The position numbers were made by a program, and so were the translations under genes. DNA of 64,000 nucleotides from CAYVRJ01 sp964453645 (GTDB lineage: Bacteria; Bacillota; Clostridia; Christensenellales; JAWKQI01): NCBI GenBank assembly GCA_964453645.1, contig CAYVRJ010000006.1:62001-126000 (forward strand), written 5' to 3'. This document shows, one piece after another, positions 51,251-60,647 of this stretch (the stretch's first letter is position 1; every line of letters begins with the position of its first letter). Under the pieces are notes generated by a model, which had not been told where the DNA came from, searched no databases, and worked only from the letters and a program-made list of their open reading frames with translations.

Positions 51251-52747
51251 ATGGGTAGAGACCGATGGAAATCAAAGAACGTCTTTATATTGGCGGCAAT
51301 AGGTTCGGCGGTTGGTTTGGGTAATGCTTGGCGTTTTCCGGGCATTGCGTATCAGAACGGGGGAGGGGCATTCCTAATTCCCTACATCATCGCATTGCTA
51401 ACCGCAGGCATTCCCATCTTAGCCATGGAGATATCCTTGGGTAAGAAATATCAGATGGGCGCACCCATGGCCATGGCTAAGCTCAACAAAAAATTCGAAT
51501 GGATTGGCTGGGTGGGCGTTGCGACGGCGTTCTGTATCACCGCCTATTATTCGGTGGTGTTGGCATGGGTAATCGATTACACCGCCCTCTCCTTTACTGC
51601 ACCTTGGGCCACTAAGGCGGCATCCGACATCTTTTTAAATGATACGCTGCAGATTTCCAGCGGTATGTTTGATTTGGGTGGATTTAGCTGGATCGTGCTG
51701 GGTGCACTGATTGTGGGCTGGGTGGCCATTTGGTTCTGCATCCGCAACGGCGTGAAGTCGGTGGGTAAGGTGGTCAAATATACCGTAATCCTGCCGGTAA
51801 TCCTGCTGATTGTTATGATTATTCGCGGAGTAACACTTCCCGGAGCGGGAGATGGCCTTGCTTACTATCTGGTACCCCAGTGGGACAAGTTGCTTGAACC
51901 CAGCGTGTGGGCAGCAGCCTATGGGCAAGTATTCTTTAGCATGAGTATTTTATTTGCAATTATGATCGCCTATGGCAGCTATTTACCCAGGGAGACCGAA
52001 ATCACAAGGGCATCCTTTACCATCGGCTTAAGTGATGCGGGCATTAGCTTTTTGGCTGGTTTTGCAGCCTTTTCCACCTTGGGATATCTGGCGTTTTCTA
52101 CGGGTACGCCCGTCTCCGAAATGAGTCACACGGGTATTATGCTGGCGTTTATCACCTACCCCACTGCTCTTGGGCAGATGCCGGGTGGCATGATCTCCAT
52201 CATCATCTTCTCCGTGATATTCTTTGTCATGTTGTTTACGCTGGCCATCGATTCCGCATTTTCCATTGTGGAGGCGGTTATCACTGCCTTTGTGGACAAA
52301 TTCAAATGGAACAAGAAAAAGACCACCATCTGGGTGTGTGTCATTGGTTTTTTAGCCAGTTTGATCTTTGCAACCAAGGCCGGACTCTACTTGGTGGACG
52401 TGGTGGATCACTTTGTCAACGACTTCAACCTAATTATTCTGGGTCTTTTTGAAACCATAGCCATCTGCTGGGTTTTCGGGGCTAAAAAGATGCTGGATAT
52501 GATCAATGAGAATGCAAAGTTTAAGTTTGGAAAGTGGTGGATATTTTGCGTCAAGTATCTGTGCCCCATCGTGTTCCTGCTGATCAGCGTGACTTATTTA
52601 TACACAAACATTGTCAGTCCGTACGACAACTACCCTGTGGCTAACCTAGTTGCAGGAGGGTGGGCAGTGGTCGTGCTGACCTTTGTGTTTGGTTTTGTTA
52701 TGAGTGCCATTAAGTCCAAGCACAAACCCGTCACAGAAGAAGAATAG
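51251..52747 (+). CDS. Sodium-dependent transporter, SNF (NSS) family
   Basis: A 498-residue protein with 11 or 12 helices, with the family N-terminus FILAAIGSAVGLGNAWRFPGIAYQNGGGAF that holds the sodium site. Bacterial members import amino acids or related amines using the sodium gradient. The ATG at 51251 has GGAGGT seven bases upstream. Substrate is unknown. The sodium-type V-ATPase in the same window could supply the driving ion gradient. A terminator follows. Confidence 0.94.
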   Translation: MGRDRWKSKNVFILAAIGSAVGLGNAWRFPGIAYQNGGGAFLIPYIIALLTAGIPILAMEISLGKKYQMGAPMAMAKLNKKFEWIGWVGVATAFCITAYYSVVLAWVIDYTALSFTAPWATKAASDIFLNDTLQISSGMFDLGGFSWIVLGALIVGWVAIWFCIRNGVKSVGKVVKYTVILPVILLIVMIIRGVTLPGAGDGLAYYLVPQWDKLLEPSVWAAAYGQVFFSMSILFAIMIAYGSYLPRETEITRASFTIGLSDAGISFLAGFAAFSTLGYLAFSTGTPVSEMSHTGIMLAFITYPTALGQMPGGMISIIIFSVIFFVMLFTLAIDSAFSIVEAVITAFVDKFKWNKKKTTIWVCVIGFLASLIFATKAGLYLVDVVDHFVNDFNLIILGLFETIAICWVFGAKKMLDMINENAKFKFGKWWIFCVKYLCPIVFLLISVTYLYTNIVSPYDNYPVANLVAGGWAVVVLTFVFGFVMSAIKSKHKPVTEEE

Positions 52748-52761
52748 TTTGTTTTTATCAG

Positions 52762-52802
52762 AGGTTGGAATCTACACTGTGTTGGGTTCCAACCTTTTAT
52801 TT
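52762..52802 (+). terminator. Terminator after SNF transporter
   Basis: Stem GGTTGGAA/TTCCAACC (52763-52770 with 52787-52794) followed by TTTTATTTTA. Confidence 0.88.
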
Positions 52803-52914
52803 TAGAAAATACTCACAATCGTTTGTAGTATCTTCACAAATAAACAGCAAAGCATTTCTTGTATGGAATCATTGTGATATACTGTGAAAAGTATGATCAT
52901 GCGGGGAGAATACC

Positions 52915-55743
52915 ATGAGTGAAGTAAACGTTGAAAAATTATGTCTGGGTTGCATGAACGAACACTCGGGTGTGTGTTCATGCGGTTTTGATGAAAACAA
53001 GTATGTCCCTTCCGTCAACCACTTGCCCCTTAGAACCATACTCAACGGCAAGTATCTCATCGGCCGTGTGTTAGGCGAAGGCGGATTCGGCATTACCTAT
53101 ATTGGAATCGACTTAAACTTAGAGATTAAAGTGGCCATCAAGGAGTATTACCCCAACGGCTTTGTGGCCCGGGATGCCACCCACTCCACGGTAAACCCCT
53201 ATGTGGGTGAACCCACTGAAATATTTGAAAAAGGCCGAGATCGGTTTATTAACGAAGCCAAGAGCTTGGCAAAGTTCCGTGCCCTGCCCGGCATTGTCAC
53301 TGTGAGTGATTTCTTTATGGAAAACGGCACGGCATACATCGCTATGGAATACGTGGACGGCCAAACCATGAAGACGTATTTATTAACCCATACGTTCTCG
53401 GCAGACCAAGTGTTTGATTTGATGCAGCCGGTGATGCAGTCGCTGGCGTATGTGCACCAGTCGGGTATGATCCACCGGGATATTTCCCCCGACAACATTA
53501 TGATTACGGGAGACGGACAGATCAAACTGTTGGATTTTGGTGCGGCAAGGGATTTTGCCGACAGCGGAAACAAGAGTTTGTCTGTTATTTTAAAATTAGG
53601 GTATGCCCCGTCGGAGCAGTATTCCTCCAAGGGGCAGCAAGGCCCGTGGACGGATGTATATGCCCTGTGCGCCACCATGTATAAAATTATCACGGGCATT
53701 ACGCCCGATGAATCCATCGACCGTGCGGAAAACGACGAACTAAAACCCCCCTCCCAGTTGGGTATTGTAATGAACCCCAAGCAGGAGGCTGCGCTGCTCA
53801 AAGGTATGGAGGTGAAGCGAACCGAACGCTTTCAATCCATAACCGAGTTGATGGAAGCGATTTATCCCCAGCGAAATGCCGAAGTGACAGTGCCGTATGC
53901 ACAAATTACACCTAAAGTAAAACCTACAGCCCAGCCAAAGAAGGTTAAACAACCGGTTGTGCAGCGTGCACCAAGACCGGCAGTTGAAAGGCCCGTAAGG
54001 CCGGTTGTGCCAAGGGAGAAGAAACCGCTGAATAAAAAGTTGATCACCGGCATTGCCTGTGGTGGGGGAGCAGTACTGCTGGCCGCAGTGATTGCGCTAA
54101 CCTTACCCAAGGCAGAACCCCAAACAAATGTACCTGTAAACAACCCAGTTCAGCTAGCTGAATCAAACGATTCACCCATACTTCAAATGGAGGAAGTCAA
54201 GCAGTTGCTGGCTTTTGCCGAAAAGGGGAATTATCAGGAGATGCGAAATCTGCTGGAGAATGAAAAGGTGGTGGAGGCCCTTTCGTATGAGGAAGGAGTC
54301 AGTGAATTGGTGTATACAAATACAGAGGACGGCAACGGCTTTGGTTTATATACAGGGCCCTATGTCTATGTAGGTGAGTATAAAAATGGAAAGCGTTCCG
54401 GCCACGGTTCGTGGTTTGCAGGTTCAGATTACACCTTCGAAGGAGAATGGAAAAACGATAAACCCAACGGTGAGGGAAGCGCAGACAAAACGAATTCTCC
54501 CCCCAAAGAAAGGGAGGAGGATGTCACGTATGTAGTGTTCAGTGTCAATTCCGGTACTTTAGTGGACGGATTTTTTAACGGTGAGATGAAGATTGCATAC
54601 ACACTTGAGGACGACGACTACCATGAATGGCATTTCCCAGTTGAGATGGGCAAGTATACGGGTGAAGATAAAATCATTTGCATTGACAGCAATTGTTCTA
54701 CAAACATAAATATTAGCAATACTCAAGGCATTCGTGGTTTTGTACCCATTACGAATAAACCCGAAAGCACACCAAAACCAAAACCAACGCCCAGTGAAGT
54801 TAGAGCAGACGTTCCCGTCGTCCACGAATACGGCAACACAAATGGGAATATTAAAAACGGCAATGGATTTTATGCGCAAAAGGGGAATTGGGTATATTTT
54901 GCAAATTCTTATGGATTGTGGAGGACTCAGTTGAATGGCACTGATTTGCAAAAAATCACCGAAGAAGATCACTATGTTTACTACATCAATATTTATGGAG
55001 ACTATATCATTTATTATTTTAATGAAACAGTCTATAAAATTAAAAATGACGGAACGGAAAAGCAAGCACTGTTGGAAAATAAAACGATCCGTAAAATGTT
55101 GCTCGTGGATGACCATCTGTTTTTATCCATTGCAGGGGAAAACATGAATGAAATATATACAATGAGTGTCAACGGCGGAGAACTAAAAAAAGTTTGCAAA
55201 ACAAACCGATTCAACGATACCTTTTTTGTGATAGGCAATCACGTGTACTACTACCCGCCCAATGATTATAATATACACAAAATTAAAACAGACGGAACAG
55301 GGGTTGAAACCATTGTTGGCATTTATAATGATAATATAGATACCGACGGTGAATATTTTTACTTCGAAGATTGGGGAATCAGAAAAGCCGCTATAGATGG
55401 TTCAAGCAACCAATATATTATAGAGGATGGATTGCGATCTTCAAGCAACGGACAAAACATGCATATCCGGCAAATCCAAGTATACGAGGGGTATGTTTAT
55501 TATACAATATACGATGACTCCACCACTGATAAATATGGAAACAAATACCTGGGCGGTGCGCTGTACAGGATTGGTGTAAACGGTGGTGAAGCAAAGAAAC
55601 TGAACGCAGACGTGTGTTCGGATTTATCCATTGTGGGCGAGTATATTTATTACTTTAACAGAACCAAAGACTGTGAAGAGCGAATGAAACTGGATGGATC
55701 GGAGCGCAAAACAGTGGGGTGGGATAATCCCTTTGCCAATTAG
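52915..55743 (+). CDS. Membrane serine/threonine kinase with MORN repeats and DUF5050-type sensor
   Basis: A 942-residue protein. Residues 10-23 have a small Cys cluster (CLGC, CSC). The Hanks kinase domain spans about 47-320: GEGGFG loop (54-59), Lys76, HRDISPDN (Asp189) and DFG (207-209). A basic Pro-rich stretch (330-372) leads to one membrane helix (about 376-396). Outside are MORN-like repeats (YVGEYKNGKRSGHG and FEGEWKNDKPNGEGS, about 484-522) and a propeller-like DUF5050 region (about 650-935, WVYFAN, YIIYYFN, YIYYFN repeats). A second cytosolic partner is not visible nearby. Ligand and substrates are unknown; PASTA repeats of PknB-type cell-wall kinases are absent. Confidence 0.9.
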   Translation: MSEVNVEKLCLGCMNEHSGVCSCGFDENKYVPSVNHLPLRTILNGKYLIGRVLGEGGFGITYIGIDLNLEIKVAIKEYYPNGFVARDATHSTVNPYVGEPTEIFEKGRDRFINEAKSLAKFRALPGIVTVSDFFMENGTAYIAMEYVDGQTMKTYLLTHTFSADQVFDLMQPVMQSLAYVHQSGMIHRDISPDNIMITGDGQIKLLDFGAARDFADSGNKSLSVILKLGYAPSEQYSSKGQQGPWTDVYALCATMYKIITGITPDESIDRAENDELKPPSQLGIVMNPKQEAALLKGMEVKRTERFQSITELMEAIYPQRNAEVTVPYAQITPKVKPTAQPKKVKQPVVQRAPRPAVERPVRPVVPREKKPLNKKLITGIACGGGAVLLAAVIALTLPKAEPQTNVPVNNPVQLAESNDSPILQMEEVKQLLAFAEKGNYQEMRNLLENEKVVEALSYEEGVSELVYTNTEDGNGFGLYTGPYVYVGEYKNGKRSGHGSWFAGSDYTFEGEWKNDKPNGEGSADKTNSPPKEREEDVTYVVFSVNSGTLVDGFFNGEMKIAYTLEDDDYHEWHFPVEMGKYTGEDKIICIDSNCSTNINISNTQGIRGFVPITNKPESTPKPKPTPSEVRADVPVVHEYGNTNGNIKNGNGFYAQKGNWVYFANSYGLWRTQLNGTDLQKITEEDHYVYYINIYGDYIIYYFNETVYKIKNDGTEKQALLENKTIRKMLLVDDHLFLSIAGENMNEIYTMSVNGGELKKVCKTNRFNDTFFVIGNHVYYYPPNDYNIHKIKTDGTGVETIVGIYNDNIDTDGEYFYFEDWGIRKAAIDGSSNQYIIEDGLRSSSNGQNMHIRQIQVYEGYVYYTIYDDSTTDKYGNKYLGGALYRIGVNGGEAKKLNADVCSDLSIVGEYIYYFNRTKDCEERMKLDGSERKTVGWDNPFAN

Positions 55744-55823
55744 AGGTTGTGTAATCTCATTCTTGCAAACAAAAAATAACCTTGACACAAGAAACTCAGC
55801 GAGTAAAAGGATTAGAAAACAAA

Positions 55824-56498
55824 CTAGGGGCGTTCTGTTGCTAGTTTGCGCATTTCCAAATAACCCATGAGTACAACCCACACATACGCTAAGGTTTTGG
55901 GGATCATCAAGATGCCAATGGCAGGAATGGTTTCCGACCAAAGGACCACCGGGGCGTAGAACCCAAAGGACAATACGATAGCCAGCCACATAAAGCGAAA
56001 GTGCACATCGCTGTGCTTTTTTGCTTCAATGAAGAAGATGACAATAATGAGAATGCCCATCAGTGCAAAGGGTAAATTCCGATAAATGCCCCATTCGATG
56101 GGGGCGTTGTAGGTGAGCCACTGGTTTTGGGGAAAGAGACAAAGGCCAATGCGCACTGCGGCAAGCGCATAAATGGAAACGGTGAGCGCCTGTTTGCCTT
56201 TGATTTGATACCGTATTCGCCAAATGTGATAGAGCAGAACGTAAAACACCGTCATGGTGATGGAGGTGATGAATTTACCCGCTCCCAGCGAAACGGCATT
56301 GGCTTCAAGTCCAGTGGTAAACAGGGCGATGACCCGGGGAACCAGATGAAAGGAGTCGCCTAAACCCAAGGTTACTGCCATGATGCCAAACAGTTTATAT
56401 TGTTTATGACCCTTGCTGTTTTTGATCATCAGTATACCGATCACCACCACTGAGACCAAATAAACTGCATCAAACGCAGCTTCCATAATTGCCTGCAT
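55824..56498 (-). CDS. Hypothetical membrane protein with six or seven helices
   Basis: A 224-residue hydrophobic protein with helices near residues 10-24, 34-50, 70-90, 101-118, 136-155, 168-185 and 192-212. The motif LGLGDSFHLVPRV lies between helices 2 and 3. I do not recognise a family with certainty. It lies alone on the minus strand, starting 25 bases after the DUF1801 stop, so it may be co-transcribed with that gene. Confidence 0.75.
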   Translation of the reverse strand: MQAIMEAAFDAVYLVSVVVIGILMIKNSKGHKQYKLFGIMAVTLGLGDSFHLVPRVIALFTTGLEANAVSLGAGKFITSITMTVFYVLLYHIWRIRYQIKGKQALTVSIYALAAVRIGLCLFPQNQWLTYNAPIEWGIYRNLPFALMGILIIVIFFIEAKKHSDVHFRFMWLAIVLSFGFYAPVVLWSETIPAIGILMIPKTLAYVWVVLMGYLEMRKLATERP

Positions 56499-56522
56499 GT
56501 GAATACCTCCTAGTGTAGGGTT

Positions 56523-56888
56523 TTATCCCAAGCGCTCATTTTCCATCACTCTAAATTTTACAATTCTTTTAATCAGATCCCAGGGCATGGGTTTGTCTAG
56601 GGGAAACTGCACCGCACCCTTGGAATAGCGAAAGCCATGGGTATCAAACTCTGCTGCAAAATTTGCTATGCCGCTTGCGCCGGGGTAAAAACCGATGTGC
56701 TTTTTATATGCCATAAAGTGGACGAGGTTGCCGTTTTGGTAGAAAGTGGGCATTGCCCAAGAGATTTTTTCTGTAGCCTGAGGAGCACATTCGTGAATGA
56801 TGTTTCGCAATTCCTGCAACAGAACTTGGATTGGTTCTTCACAGGTGGCGATATATTCATCAATCGTGTTAAAGGTTGGTCGTGGCAT
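56523..56888 (-). CDS. DUF1801 (YdhG-like) protein
   Basis: A 121-residue cytosolic protein with the DUF1801 pattern: IDEYIATCEEPIQVLLQELRNII, EKISWAMPTFYQNGNLVHFMAYKKHIGFYPG and KGAVQFPLDKPMPWDLIKRIVKFRV. Members of the group have been linked to iron handling, but the role is not settled. An AGGAGTAACGCC site precedes the ATG, and it has a good promoter. Confidence 0.9.
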   Translation of the reverse strand: MPRPTFNTIDEYIATCEEPIQVLLQELRNIIHECAPQATEKISWAMPTFYQNGNLVHFMAYKKHIGFYPGASGIANFAAEFDTHGFRYSKGAVQFPLDKPMPWDLIKRIVKFRVMENERLG

Positions 56889-56912
56889 GGCGTTACTCCT
56901 TTTTATTTTTAA

Positions 56913-56941
56913 ATTATAGCATAAATAGCAAACGTTTACAA
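56913..56941 (-). promoter_or_regulatory. Predicted promoter of DUF1801 gene
   Basis: On the minus strand TTGTAA (complement of 56936-56941), 17 bases, then TATAAT preceded by TGC (extended -10). The -35 lies inside the copA-side hairpin. Confidence 0.7.
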
Positions 56942-56971
56942 AATATTGTTTGATAATATTCTGTAAACGTT
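56931..56971. terminator. Long inverted repeat downstream of copA
   Basis: A 17-bp stem with one mismatch (56931-56947 with 56955-56971) and a seven-base loop. It probably ends copA transcription, although no U-run follows. It overlaps the -35 of the next gene, so it could also be an operator. Confidence 0.6.
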
Positions 56972-57009
56972 GTATGAAAATTAGGAAAGATTATATATTA
57001 AGAAATGCG

Positions 57010-59235
57010 TTATTTGTGCGCCTTAAACCGCTTGAGCCGAAGCGCATTCGTCAGCACCGAAACGCTGGACAAACTCATAGCAGCAGCCGCAAAAATGGGG
57101 TTTAGCAGCGAACCCCCCAACAGGTATAACAACCCAGCGGCAATGGGAATTCCTGCCGCATTATAACCAAATGCCCAGAACAGATTTTGCTTAATATTAC
57201 GAATGGTGCTTTTGGACAGGCGAATGGCCGTGGTGACATCCATTAAATCGCTGTGCATGAGCACGATGTCCGCACTCTCAATCGCTACGTCCGTGCCGCT
57301 GCCAATGGCAATGCCGATGTCCGCTTGCACAAGGGCGGGTGCATCGTTGATGCCGTCACCCACCATGGCAACTTTTTTACCCTCTCCCTGCAACTTTTTC
57401 ACCTCGTTGGCTTTGTCTTGGGGTAATACCTCGGACAACACCCGCATAATACCCACTTGCTTGGCAATGGCCTGCGCCGTGCGGCGGTTGTCGCCGGTGA
57501 TCATAACAGTTTCAATGCCCATGTCGTGGAGTTTGGCAATAGCCTTGGCACTGCTCTCTTTTACAACATCGGCAACGGCAATGAGTCCCGACAGTTCACC
57601 GTCAACGGTGACAAACATGGGGGTTTTTCCTGCGCTGGACAGGCGATCTGCATCGGATGCCAGTGTCCCCGGCTCTGTACGCCCCACAAAAATCTCTTTT
57701 CCGTCTATGTTGCACTGGATTCCCTTACCCGTAAGGCTGACAAAATCCGTTATAGGCAACAGCGTGCCCGTATAACCCGAAACAATGGCTTCTCCCAGCG
57801 GGTGCTCACTGCCCTTTTCGGCACTGGCCGCAAGTTGAAGCAGAGTGTCGGCGCTTAGGGATCCGTTTTCAATGGGAATTACATCGGTGACTTTTGGTTT
57901 ACCCTGGGTGATGGTGCCGGTTTTGTCAAATATAATGGTTTGAACCCGGTGTGCCGTTTCCAATGCTTCTCCACCCTTGATCAATATGCCGTTTTCCGCA
58001 CCCTTACCCGTGCCCACCATAATGGCAGTGGGGGTTGCAAGCCCCAACGCACAGGGGCAGGCGATGACCAACACCGAGATAAAGATGGTGAGGGCAAACA
58101 CCAAGTCGTGCCCTGCCAGTATCCAACCTAAAAAGGAAACGACAGCAATGCCAAACACAATGGGCACAAAGTAACCCGAAACGATATCGGCCATTTGGGC
58201 AATGGGTGCCTTGGAGCTTTGCGCGTCCTCCACCAGCTTGATAATCTGGGCAAGGGCAGTATCCGCGCCAACCTTAGTGGCTTTAAATTGGATTAAACCG
58301 TTTTTGTTGATACTTGCGGCATATACCTTATCCCCCGGTTTTTTATCCACAGGCATACTCTCACCCGTTAGCATAGCTTCGTCGATGGCGGTGGTTCCCT
58401 CGGTGACCACCCCGTCCACGGGAATCTTGCCGCCTGGCTTCACTAAAATGATGTCGTCCGGCACAACCTCGTCAATGGGGGTTTCGATCTCTATCCCGTT
58501 TTTAATGACGATGGCGGTTTTGGGCGCAAGCCCCATGAGCTTTTTAATGGCTTCGCTGGTCTTTCCCTTGGACACCGCTTCTAAAGATTTACCCAGCAAA
58601 ATGAGGGTGATAATCACCCCTGCCGTTTCAAAGTATAGGTTTTCGGCAAACATGGTGTGCCCCTGGGCTATCTGATACGTGCCGTACAAGCTGTAGATCA
58701 CTGCTGCCGTAGTGCCAATGGCGATTAAACTGTCCATGTTGGGGGAGCGCAGCCACAAAGCCCGATACCCCACGTAATAAAAACGCCAGCCGGCAACGAG
58801 CACGGGCAGGGTTAAGGCGATTTGTGTCAGTGCAAAGTTTAAGGGGTTCATCATTGGGTCGATGAAAGCCGGTATGGGCAGTTTGATGCCGGGGATCATA
58901 TGCCCCATGGCGATATACAGCAGGGGCAGTGTAAAGACTGCCGAAACGATAAACTTTGTCCACAGGGTTTTAATTTCCTTTTGTTTGCGTAGTTTATCTT
59001 CGCTGTCCGTATTTTTTTCGATGTTGGCCCACTTATACCCGGCCTTTTCCACCGCTTGGCGAACGGCAGCCATATTGGTTTTGCTGCTGTTGAGCTCACA
59101 GGTGAGCCGCTCTGTGGCAAAGTTTACTGAGACGCTGTCCACACCGTCGATTTTACCCACCACTTTTTCAATGCGTGCGGCACAGGCGGCACAGGTCATG
59201 CCGATTATTTTGATTTGTTTTGTATGTTCCTGCAT
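57010..59235 (-). CDS. copA: Copper-exporting P-type ATPase
   Basis: A 741-residue P1B ATPase: one N-terminal HMA domain (GMTCAACAARIEK, Cys15 and Cys18), eight helices, TGES actuator loop, the CPC motif in VIACPCALGLATPTAIMVG that marks Cu(I)/Ag(I) pumps, DKTGT phosphorylation site, SEHPLGEAI and GDGINDAPAL. It expels copper from the cytosol. GAGGA precedes the ATG. It follows the HMA-TauE gene and a two-component system on the same strand. Confidence 0.97.
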   Translation of the reverse strand: MQEHTKQIKIIGMTCAACAARIEKVVGKIDGVDSVSVNFATERLTCELNSSKTNMAAVRQAVEKAGYKWANIEKNTDSEDKLRKQKEIKTLWTKFIVSAVFTLPLLYIAMGHMIPGIKLPIPAFIDPMMNPLNFALTQIALTLPVLVAGWRFYYVGYRALWLRSPNMDSLIAIGTTAAVIYSLYGTYQIAQGHTMFAENLYFETAGVIITLILLGKSLEAVSKGKTSEAIKKLMGLAPKTAIVIKNGIEIETPIDEVVPDDIILVKPGGKIPVDGVVTEGTTAIDEAMLTGESMPVDKKPGDKVYAASINKNGLIQFKATKVGADTALAQIIKLVEDAQSSKAPIAQMADIVSGYFVPIVFGIAVVSFLGWILAGHDLVFALTIFISVLVIACPCALGLATPTAIMVGTGKGAENGILIKGGEALETAHRVQTIIFDKTGTITQGKPKVTDVIPIENGSLSADTLLQLAASAEKGSEHPLGEAIVSGYTGTLLPITDFVSLTGKGIQCNIDGKEIFVGRTEPGTLASDADRLSSAGKTPMFVTVDGELSGLIAVADVVKESSAKAIAKLHDMGIETVMITGDNRRTAQAIAKQVGIMRVLSEVLPQDKANEVKKLQGEGKKVAMVGDGINDAPALVQADIGIAIGSGTDVAIESADIVLMHSDLMDVTTAIRLSKSTIRNIKQNLFWAFGYNAAGIPIAAGLLYLLGGSLLNPIFAAAAMSLSSVSVLTNALRLKRFKAHK

Positions 59236-59269
59236 AATTGTCCTCGCTATCTATCTTCAACTTTTTTAA

Positions 59270-60574
59270 TTATTCAACAACCGTAAAACTGCTTTTAATC
59301 ATGTTCATCCAGCAGGCATAGGGGATCACCCCGGTTTTTGTGGGTGTGAATTCCACGATATTGTCCCCGGGGAACAGCTTTTGTTCAATGCCGTAGGACG
59401 GAATGATAATGGCATTGTTACATCCGTTGATATTTTTTTCTTCCGCATGGAAATTTAATTTCACGGGAATGCCCTTTTTTACAGTGAAAGGGGCATAGGC
59501 GTTGCGGGAAACCTCCACGGTGACAACCTGATAACCGTTCTCCATGACGGGTTCAAACCCTGCCGTTTGACTCTGCTCTGTGCCAACTGCCAAATAACCC
59601 GACATGGAAACCCCTGTGTTTAACATGCCAAAGCCAAGGATGATGACAAGCACCGCACTAATGGCCATGAGCTGAGCAGAGAACTTTTTGGAAATGAGTG
59701 CACTGGCTGCACCAAAACCAAACATCAGGGGCATTGTACCCAAACTAAACAAAAACATGGAAAGGGCACCCTGTAAGGGATCTCCGGTAGACAGGGCATA
59801 GAGCTGCATGGCTTGCAAGGGGCCGCAGGGCATAAAGCCGTTGATCAACCCCACGAAGAAGGGACTGTTATTCTTACCCTCGGCTTTGCCGACCAAAAAC
59901 TTTGGCATGCGAATGCTGAGCTTTTTTAGCCAAGGAAACAGATCCAGCATGTTTAACCCCATGATGACCATGAAAATTCCGGCCAGCAGCGCAACGATAC
60001 CCCGCATGGCGCCGTTAAAGCTGACCACCGATCCCAATGCACCCACCAAACCGCCGATGACGGTATAGGAGATGATGCGGCCAACGTTGTATAAAAAGCT
60101 GGGGCGAAGACGCTCAGCTTTACCAAAACCCTGTGCACCCACGCACTGGGAAAGGCAGATACCGCCGCACATGCCCACGCAGTGTACGGAGGTGAGCAAA
60201 CCAATAGTAAACAGAGCGGCATAACTCATGCCCGCCTGTGCTTCGGGGAATTGGTTAAAAAACTGCAACAGGCCAAAGTGATTGAGAATCACAAAAATTC
60301 CTAAAATGATAATTGCAATAATACCCAGTTGATAAAGCTTAAAAGGCCTTTTTGAGGCAGCGCTGCCATCCAGCAGCTCATAATTGAGTGCAGAAATGGT
60401 TTGTTTGATTTGCACAAGAGATACTCTATTTTCATCAAACGTTACAGTTGCGCATCCCTTGCTCAAGCTCACCCGAACTTCAAAAAGGCCATCCATGGCT
60501 TTTAATTTTTTTTCAATTTTTCGTTCGCAAGCAGCACAAGTCATGCCGCCAATTTTCAGTTTCTCTGTGACCAT
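59270..60574 (-). CDS. HMA-TauE/SafE-cupredoxin fusion membrane protein
   Basis: A 434-residue protein from the ATG at 60574 (AAAGG upstream; the frame opens seven codons earlier). Domains in order: HMA metal-binding (MTCAACERKIEKKL, about 1-70), a linker helix (73-90), a TauE/SafE or DsbD-like membrane core of about six or seven helices (SVHCVGMCGGICLSQC and NGFMPCGPLQAMQLYAL, about 105-325) and a cupredoxin-like C-terminal domain (about 340-434, ending GVIPYACWMNMIKSSFTVVE with likely Cys/Met copper ligands). It probably moves or hands over copper or reducing equivalents across the membrane together with CopA. Confidence 0.9.
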   Translation of the reverse strand: MVTEKLKIGGMTCAACERKIEKKLKAMDGLFEVRVSLSKGCATVTFDENRVSLVQIKQTISALNYELLDGSAASKRPFKLYQLGIIAIIILGIFVILNHFGLLQFFNQFPEAQAGMSYAALFTIGLLTSVHCVGMCGGICLSQCVGAQGFGKAERLRPSFLYNVGRIISYTVIGGLVGALGSVVSFNGAMRGIVALLAGIFMVIMGLNMLDLFPWLKKLSIRMPKFLVGKAEGKNNSPFFVGLINGFMPCGPLQAMQLYALSTGDPLQGALSMFLFSLGTMPLMFGFGAASALISKKFSAQLMAISAVLVIILGFGMLNTGVSMSGYLAVGTEQSQTAGFEPVMENGYQVVTVEVSRNAYAPFTVKKGIPVKLNFHAEEKNINGCNNAIIIPSYGIEQKLFPGDNIVEFTPTKTGVIPYACWMNMIKSSFTVVE

Positions 60575-60647
60575 ACTTTCTCGCCTTTCATCCATTTTTT
60601 GAAGTATAACGAAATTCTGTGGAGATTTTATGGAGAATATATGGCTT

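Noticed and set aside
56928..56942. A catabolite-response (cre)-like sequence around AAACGTTTACA
   Set aside because: It has a mismatch at a key position and is fully explained as one arm of the inverted repeat.
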